From the NCBI RefSeq assembly GCF_020539525.1, contig NZ_JACDXX010000018.1, forward strand, positions 1-64,000: DNA of 64,000 nt. Reading direction: 5' to 3'. The notes under the pieces are model-generated. The model did no database searches. It was not told where the DNA came from and was given only the letters and a program-made list of their open reading frames with translations. The position numbers and the translations under genes were made by a program. The stretch is from Pseudogemmobacter faecipullorum (GTDB lineage Bacteria > Pseudomonadota > Alphaproteobacteria > Rhodobacterales > Rhodobacteraceae). Every line of letters begins with the position of its first letter. Within the stretch, counting starts at the first letter, position 1. Shown in pieces: positions 59,401 through 64,000 of the stretch.

Positions 59401-60793
59401 TATGCGCCTCGCCGGCATAGATCACCGTCTCGAGTTGCGCGTCTGAGAGACGGGCGCAAATGTCGGCGGGCAGAAGTGGCCGATAGGAGGGACGGGGCGG
59501 CGCGACCGACGCCATGGCAGTGGATTGCACGAGTTTGGTCGGATGCGGGGCCGCACCGGGAACCCGGATCGCCTGCAGCGCATATTCTTCATAGATCGCG
59601 TCCGAGAGCCGCGCGGCCTCGGGCGGTGTCCAGTCCAGCGCCTCATAGGCAAGTTCGACGGCGTTGGGGCTGCTCAACGTAAGCCGAGCGGGCTGGGCTG
59701 CACCGACCCGAGCAAGATAGGAGCGCACCGTGCGGCCGGCGGCCGGTGCTGTCGGTGCCGGTGGCCGGGGCAGATCGACCACGCAGCGCGGCGGCACCTG
59801 GGCTGTGATCCAACCGAGCAGGGTCGCGACGTCATGGGCGATGCCAGAAGAAGCCGGGAAGGAGGAAGGATCCTCGGCCGGAATCTTGTCGATCACCGTC
59901 AGCCGCGTGTCGAAAGTGGTGCCGTGCTTTGCATAGACCGCGCCATCAACTGCGGCGGTGAAGACCACGCGGCCATGCTCTTGCAGGCGGATGAAGGCAT
60001 CGCGCCAGGCCGGTACTTCGGGGCCAAACCCGGCACCGGTGATGGTGACGAGCCGCCCACCAGGGGCGAGCCGCGCCAGAGCGGAAGCGATATGGCGAAA
60101 AGCGGCGTCGGCCACGCGGGTGGTGACATTGGCCAGCGCCGAGAACGGCGGGTTCATCAACACCACCGAGGGCACGACCCCGGCGTCGAGATGGTCGTGG
60201 ATCTGCGCGGCGTCGAACCGGGTGACAGGCAGGGCCGGAAAGAGGGAAGTCAATAGATCCGCGCGGGTCTCGGCCAGTTCGTTGAGCGCGAGGCTGCCGC
60301 CAGCGATGTCGGCAAGGATTGCCATCAGCCCGGTGCCGGCCGAAGGCTCGAGCACGACATCCGCAGGCGTGATCGCCGCAGCGCTAACCGCCGCAATCCC
60401 GAGCGGAAGAGGCGTGCTGAACTGCTGCATAGCCTGGCTCTCCTCAGAGCGCCTTGTATGGCTCGGCAGCAGGCCCGCGATCTTCGTCAGCGCCGCGAGG
60501 CGCGCCTCGGGCGCCGCCGCCTTGCGGAACAACGCGCGGCCGAATTTGCGCAGGAACAGAATCGTGGCGACTTCGCAGGCCTCGTAGGCGTCTTTCCAAC
60601 CCCAGAGGCCGGAGGCATCAGATGCGCCGAATGCGGTTTCCATGGCACCGCGCAGCATCGTGCTGTCGATGCGCTGGCCGCATTCGAGATGCGGAAGAAG
60701 CGCCTCAGCCGCAGCGAGAATGCAGGGGGCGGGTAGAATAGGAGAGGGCGCGACCGGCGCTTGCGCCGCGGTCGCGGGGGACAGGTCGTTCAT
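56456..60793 (-). CDS. Strawberry-notch-type methylase-helicase
   Basis: A 1445-residue protein combining an N-terminal DNA methyltransferase fold (VLEPSAGTGLMAILADI as SAM motif I; VLMNPPFSAL as motif IV NPPF) and a superfamily 2 helicase of the strawberry-notch class (GFMLGDGTGAGKGRQSAGII as Walker A, GVIIFDESHAMQNA as the DESH box, FSDAGGTGRSYHAELS and QGLGRTNRTNQAQP as motif VI). Such giants are widespread on alphaproteobacterial conjugative plasmids and phages; proposed roles are anti-restriction, DNA protection and chromatin-like remodelling during transfer, none proven. The ATG at 60793 is chosen over one 57 bp upstream. Convergent with brnA, 1 bp apart. Confidence 0.93.
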   Translation of the reverse strand: MNDLSPATAAQAPVAPSPILPAPCILAAAEALLPHLECGQRIDSTMLRGAMETAFGASDASGLWGWKDAYEACEVATILFLRKFGRALFRKAAAPEARLAALTKIAGLLPSHTRRSEESQAMQQFSTPLPLGIAAVSAAAITPADVVLEPSAGTGLMAILADIAGGSLALNELAETRADLLTSLFPALPVTRFDAAQIHDHLDAGVVPSVVLMNPPFSALANVTTRVADAAFRHIASALARLAPGGRLVTITGAGFGPEVPAWRDAFIRLQEHGRVVFTAAVDGAVYAKHGTTFDTRLTVIDKIPAEDPSSFPASSGIAHDVATLLGWITAQVPPRCVVDLPRPPAPTAPAAGRTVRSYLARVGAAQPARLTLSSPNAVELAYEALDWTPPEAARLSDAIYEEYALQAIRVPGAAPHPTKLVQSTAMASVAPPRPSYRPLLPADICARLSDAQLETVIYAGEAHSDHLAGSWTLDETLDTVSAAAPDAAGAVRFRRGFMLGDGTGAGKGRQSAGIILDNWLRGRRKALWISKSDKLIEDAQRDWSALGQEKLLITPLSRFAQGKAITLSEGILFTTYATLRSDDRGEKVSRVRQIVDWLGSDFDGVIIFDESHAMQNAAGGKGERGDVAASQQGRAGLRLQHALPDARVVYVSATGATTVHNLAYAQRLGLWGGEDFPFATRAEFVEAIEAGGVAAMEVLARDLRSLGLYTARSLSYDGVEYELIEHQLTGEQRRIYDSYAGAFAVIHNNLDAAMEAANITGSDGTLNRQAKSAARSAFESTKQRFFGHLLTSMKTPTLLRSITEDLEAGHAAVIQIVSTGEALMERRLAEIPTEEWNDLNTDLSPREYVMSYLQHSFPVQLYEPFSDGEGNVSSRPVFRDGEPVESREAVSRRDAMIEHLAGLPPVPGALDQIIQHFGTDMVAEVTGRSRRIIRKGEGPAARLAVESRAPSANLAETQAFMDDGKRILVFSDAGGTGRSYHAELSARNQRLRVHYLLEPGWKADTAIQGLGRTNRTNQAQPPLFRPIATDVKAEKRFLSTIARRLDTLGAITRGQRQTGGQGLFRPEDNLESPYARAALRQLYLLLVRGKVEGCSLERFESATGLKLMDSNGIKDELPPITTFLNRLLALTIELQGILFTAFEQLLEAKVEGAMAAGIYDLGLETLKAESFTVTDRQVIYSHPGTGAETRLLTITERRRNTPLLLDAALNELDDPRAVLLVNSRSGRAAVQVPTTSIMLDDGEIERRVRLIRPMEAFSMSVRMMSDTLWVETDRKTFAAAWRAEVADVPEFSDATLHVVSGLLLPVWKRLPQDETRVYRLQTDDGERIIGRRVSPAWATNATTSGSASLTPEQAYAALLDGRTVLDLAEGLQLRRSRIMGANRIELTGFSEAMRERLRAWGLFSEIISWKLRFFVPVGANGTDILAKLLAVYPISCITEREAAR

Positions 60794-61329
60794 CGGGGAG
60801 ATCCTCGGGAGAGCAGACGCGGGACGGCACCGGACAGCGCTCTCTCTCAACCACCCGGAACCTGCCCGTTCCGGCCCCCTCTCGACCTCTCACGTTGAAC
60901 CGGACAGACCCGTAGCCTCGGCGCGCCCCACCTTAAGCGGGCCCTGCGTCAGGGATCTATGCCCGAAAGGGGGAAGACGGCGATGCTGGCTTCCGTCCGC
61001 GAGGACCTGAGCCCGGTCCCGGCTATGCCGGGAGACGCCATAATCCGCTCAATGCTTCAGTTGGACCATCTTATAGCACCGGGCGCTTCACCGCCGCTGA
61101 AGTACCCCGCAACATGGCATTTCTTAACGAACGCGCGACGTAAGAGGCGGCCCATTCCGGCCATTCATCAGGGCAGGCTTCGCTGCAACGTAGCATTACC
61201 GAACCAGTCATTCGTCGCGCCAACGATATTGATAAGGCGTGACAGGTCGGCATCACGTTGACGGTGATCGACTTGGTCGCCAGCGTCTGCCATAAGTAGG
61301 TCACTTAATCTAATGGCGAGCAATTCAGG
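60794..61329. other. Intergenic region between the strawberry-notch and KAP-like genes
   Basis: About 536 bp. It contains the divergent promoters of both large genes. The composition shifts from GC-rich (60794-61050) to more AT-rich (61060-61329), so a junction of inserted DNA probably lies near 61050. No gene is supported. Confidence 0.5.
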
Positions 61330-63309
61330 ATGAGCGTCGACAGGGCCGAGGTAAAGAAATTTATCAAGAACTGGGCAAACACCAAATCAAAGCCCCATTT
61401 CGCAGTGCTAATCGAAGGCCGTTGGGGCTGCGGAAAGACGCACTTCGTAACGAGTCTTCTGGAAGATGATACCTTCACAGACCGCAAACCGATCTACCTT
61501 TCGGTTTTTGGCATCGCCGACATCCGATCTCTTGAAACCAGTCTTTTCTACGCAAGCGCAAGTACAGTCACCAAGACGCTCCACAAAGGGGCGGGGCTAG
61601 CAGGGTCAATCTTCAGTGGGGCACTCACCCTAGGTTCAGGTGGTATATTGGGAGGTACGGCAAACCTAAACAAGGTCGTAGATGCAGCTACTTCACAACT
61701 CGAAAAATCAGCTAAGAACATGGATCGTGCGTTGTTGGTTCTTGATGACTTGGAACGCTGCCAGATCCCAATGTCAGAGTTATTGGGAGTCGTAAACCGA
61801 TTTGTAGAGCATGGTGATGCCCGCGTAATTCTATGCGCGAACACCGACGATTTGCATGATGGCAACTTTACGGCCTTCAAGGAGAAGGTCGTCGGGAATT
61901 CCTTCCTTTTGGAAAGCGACCCCGACAGCGCATTGGCTTCATTCGTGGCAGAGATCGAACAGTCTGGAGTCGGTGAACTTCTGTTGCGCTACCAAAGTGA
62001 TATCCTCAAGCTTTACGAGATGTCGGGATTTCACAACCTTAGAGCCTTACGGCAGTTCGTTTGGCAGTTGGCTTCAATTCTTGAAAGAATAAACGAGGAG
62101 TACCGTCAGAACGACAAATTGATTCAAAATCTTATCACTCAGTTCTTCATATTTTTCATTGAGTTCAAGCTCGACCTGTCTGATGAGACAGCCAATCTGA
62201 CACCCTCGGACCTGTTGGGCAGGAATGACATAGGCAAAGATGAGGTTCGGTATGTATATGAGTTCTCACTCGACAAAGACAAGGAACCCACCCCCAAAAA
62301 ACGTGTTTTTATCAAATACGAACAGCACAACGGGATCAGGACAGTCATAACTGTCCAGCAATGGATTTCGATTCTATCTTCCGGGGTCGTCGATGCAGAT
62401 CGATTGAATGCGGAACTAGCCCAGTCAGATGAGGTCGCTGGTGTCGCTTCGTGGCCATCTTGGAGGAGGTTGTGGCACCTACATAGCTGGGATTTTTCTG
62501 ACAATTCAGAGCATGAGTTCTGGTCTGATGTCGAAGACATGCAATCGAATCTCAGAGACGGTAACTATGTCGAAGTCGGAGAGTTCCTCCATGTGGTTAG
62601 TATATCTCTTATGTTGGCAAGTCATCAGCTGATAGCGCAGTCCGCTCCTGATATAGTTGCACAGATGAAAGCTTACATTGACGGTCAGTTCATTCCAAAC
62701 TTAACGGATGAGCGTTGTCGCAGTGTGAGGGATGGTTTTAGTCGCCATCTGGAGGCTTATGATGGACTTGGCTTCATCGGACGTGAGGATGCTGAATTTA
62801 AAGAGGTGTTGCATTACCTCCTCCAGAAGATGGCCGCATGGCACCAAGCTTGGCTGGCGAAAGATGCCGGCAAGCAACTTATAGAATACCTTGCTGATGA
62901 CTGGATACGTTTCTTCGGAAACCTCACCGTCATCAACCACGCATCTGAGCAACGCTACTTGGCTATACCGATACTAGCGACCATTGATGTGCCGACCTTT
63001 GTCGATACTTGGTTCAGTCTATCGCGCAACGACGAGCGGCTCGTCGTCGGTAGCATGAAGGACCGATATGAGTACCGCCCTGAACTTTTGGATTCCGAAG
63101 GACCGTGGTGGCGTCAGGTGCAAGTTGAACTGATGCATCGGATTTCAATTTCAAAAAGCAAGCCGAGAAATGTTCAGGTTGGGGATCTGATTGACCACAT
63201 CAACTCGTCAATAATTGAGAGGTGGGAACTACGGCAGTTCGAAGAATTCTTAAACGGCAACTCGGCCGACCTAAGCTGGATGACGCGAAAGCGGGTCAGT
63301 CACAAATAA
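61330..63309 (+). CDS. KAP-like P-loop NTPase
   Basis: A 659-residue P-loop protein. Walker A VLIEGRWGCGKTHFV at about residues 25-39 and Walker B RALLVLDDLERC at about 133-144, with an Arg-rich sensor stretch FHNLRALRQFVW; residues 80-105 are Gly/Ala-rich (GAGLAGSIFSGALTLGSGGI) and may insert in a membrane, as KAP NTPases do. The C-terminal 350 residues have no domain that I recognise. It is a single gene, visibly AT-richer than its neighbours, inserted between backbone genes: the profile of an antiphage NTPase, though no defence function is shown. Confidence 0.75.
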   Translation: MSVDRAEVKKFIKNWANTKSKPHFAVLIEGRWGCGKTHFVTSLLEDDTFTDRKPIYLSVFGIADIRSLETSLFYASASTVTKTLHKGAGLAGSIFSGALTLGSGGILGGTANLNKVVDAATSQLEKSAKNMDRALLVLDDLERCQIPMSELLGVVNRFVEHGDARVILCANTDDLHDGNFTAFKEKVVGNSFLLESDPDSALASFVAEIEQSGVGELLLRYQSDILKLYEMSGFHNLRALRQFVWQLASILERINEEYRQNDKLIQNLITQFFIFFIEFKLDLSDETANLTPSDLLGRNDIGKDEVRYVYEFSLDKDKEPTPKKRVFIKYEQHNGIRTVITVQQWISILSSGVVDADRLNAELAQSDEVAGVASWPSWRRLWHLHSWDFSDNSEHEFWSDVEDMQSNLRDGNYVEVGEFLHVVSISLMLASHQLIAQSAPDIVAQMKAYIDGQFIPNLTDERCRSVRDGFSRHLEAYDGLGFIGREDAEFKEVLHYLLQKMAAWHQAWLAKDAGKQLIEYLADDWIRFFGNLTVINHASEQRYLAIPILATIDVPTFVDTWFSLSRNDERLVVGSMKDRYEYRPELLDSEGPWWRQVQVELMHRISISKSKPRNVQVGDLIDHINSSIIERWELRQFEEFLNGNSADLSWMTRKRVSHK

Positions 63310-63421
63310 GATCCAGAACAAATGATCCAATCATCTCGCGACCACCTGTGTCAGTTTCCTATGGTTTAGAATGGTATAGCTGCCAACGCAGCGAGCGACC
63401 GCTTCCCGCCCTTTACGCGAT

Positions 63422-63556
63422 CTAATCGAACTCGATGGAGGCGAGGTTACGAACATACGAAGCAGAAAATCTGCCCGCGAGGCTGGCGGCTTTATTGTCG
63501 GCGGCCTCCGGCCGCTCGTAAAAGCGATAGACCGTGATCTCGATGATCGAAGGCAT
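63422..63556 (-). CDS. Small hypothetical protein, possibly truncated
   Basis: A 44-residue frame, MPSIIEITVYRFYERPEAAD and then KAASLAGRFSASYVRNLASI. The ATG overlaps the stop of the upstream gene (TGATG), so it is likely translated. The first half resembles the start of backbone proteins beginning IEITVYRF(D)EL; the tail does not, so the gene may have been cut by the insertion carrying the KAP-like gene. Confidence 0.45.
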   Translation of the reverse strand: MPSIIEITVYRFYERPEAADNKAASLAGRFSASYVRNLASIEFD

Positions 63557-64000
63557 CACGCGGCCCTCCGCTGGAGAAGCGCCAGCTGTGCAGCATCGCG
63601 CCAGAACGGATCGACCAGGCGCCCCTCGGTCGCGGCCGCCTGCCTGCGCAGACGGTTGGCTTCGGCATGCTTGCCAAAATCGGCGAGATGCTGCGCCTCC
63701 GTGCGTTGCCTGCAGGCCAGGGTGACCACCGCCCGCGCTTCAGCATCGCTTGCGACGGGCTGAACCCAAGTCACGCCACCATTCGAAACCTCGCCAGCCA
63801 TCACGAGCCCCTGAGCGGCATCAACCACCGCGATCAGCTGCGGCGTGAAGCCGAGCGCGGGATCATCGCCACAGGCAATGTCGCCGCTTCCAAGGCGCGT
63901 TGACACCAGCATCATCGCATCCACAAGGCTGTCACAGGTGCCGAGATCGACGCTGCGCTCGAAGGCCCACTGCTCGAGCGCGGGATCGAGATAGCGCGCC
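63556..64000 (-). CDS. Hypothetical backbone protein (5' end outside window)
   Basis: The frame is open to the window edge; the last 147 codons are visible: LDPALEQWAFERSVDLGTCD, LGFTPQLIAVVDAAQGLVMA, GGVTWVQPVASDAEARAVVT and a charged helical tail. No family recognised with confidence. Its position after the strawberry-notch gene suggests an element backbone gene. A GTG at 63924 is an internal possible start but coding clearly continues upstream. Confidence 0.6.
   Translation of the reverse strand, partial: ARYLDPALEQWAFERSVDLGTCDSLVDAMMLVSTRLGSGDIACGDDPALGFTPQLIAVVDAAQGLVMAGEVSNGGVTWVQPVASDAEARAVVTLACRQRTEAQHLADFGKHAEANRLRRQAAATEGRLVDPFWRDAAQLALLQRRAA

Overview
The window looks like part of a large conjugative plasmid or integrative conjugative element from an alphaproteobacterium of the Rhodobacterales/Paracoccus type. 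The evidence is high GC throughout, a VirB/VirD4 transfer system with VirC1/VirC2-like partners, accessory families typical of alphaproteobacterial conjugative elements (DUF736, DUF2493, a toprim primase-like protein, a strawberry-notch helicase), and an RpoE-ChrR singlet-oxygen cassette. No replication initiator (repABC or similar) is visible, so plasmid versus integrated element cannot be decided here.

Layout. (1) 1-7088, minus strand: a tightly packed seven-gene operon (tyrosine recombinase, WGR protein, HigA-like regulator, MmeI-like DNA methyltransferase, small PD-(D/E)XK-like protein, DEAD/DEAH helicase, probable GIY-YIG nuclease running off the edge). It looks like a modular restriction-modification or phage-defence system. 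(2) 7505-12686, minus strand: a CoiA/DUF6035-like gene broken by one in-frame amber codon, followed by a two-gene Gabija system (GajB helicase, GajA OLD-type nuclease). (3) 13153-27334: an HTH gene and two exported proteins on the minus strand, then a plus-strand VirB operon (B1, B2, B3, B4, lipoprotein, a transglycosylase with VirB5-like ends, B5, B8, B9, B10, B11, B6) and an SSB. A sequence motif is shared by three promoters of this block. (4) 27384-41167: inserted cargo. It holds a decayed vapC; a photo-oxidative stress cassette (TspO-like, photolyase, CFA-synthase-like, DUF1365, FAD oxidoreductase, rpoE-chrR, SDR, DUF2177) with two divergent sigmaE-like promoters; an IS3 element; a catalase; a hisC fragment; and an IS110-family element inside 91-bp inverted repeats. 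(5) 41213-47820: mobilization genes (VirD4 coupling protein, relaxase, MobC) divergent from a ParA/VirC1 - VirC2-like pair. Between them lie a candidate oriT palindrome and a 273-bp array of 39 consecutive degenerate heptamers. (6) 47837-64000: LuxR solo, DUF736, ParDE, SEC-C protein, a zinc-ribbon/MscS pair, pseudouridine synthase, DUF2493, toprim protein, BrnTA, a giant strawberry-notch methylase-helicase, a lone KAP-like P-loop NTPase, and a partial gene at the edge.

How it works together: the VirB proteins build the envelope-spanning channel; VirD4, relaxase, MobC and probably the VirC pair process and deliver the DNA; SSB and toprim proteins may protect or prime DNA in the recipient. Three toxin-antitoxin remnants or systems, a Gabija locus, the R-M-like operon and the KAP NTPase stabilise or defend the element. 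The photo-oxidative stress cassette and catalase are cargo useful to a light-exposed host.

The two observations most worth following are the phase-perfect heptamer array next to the ParA/ribbon-helix-helix pair and the seven-gene methyltransferase-helicase-nuclease operon.
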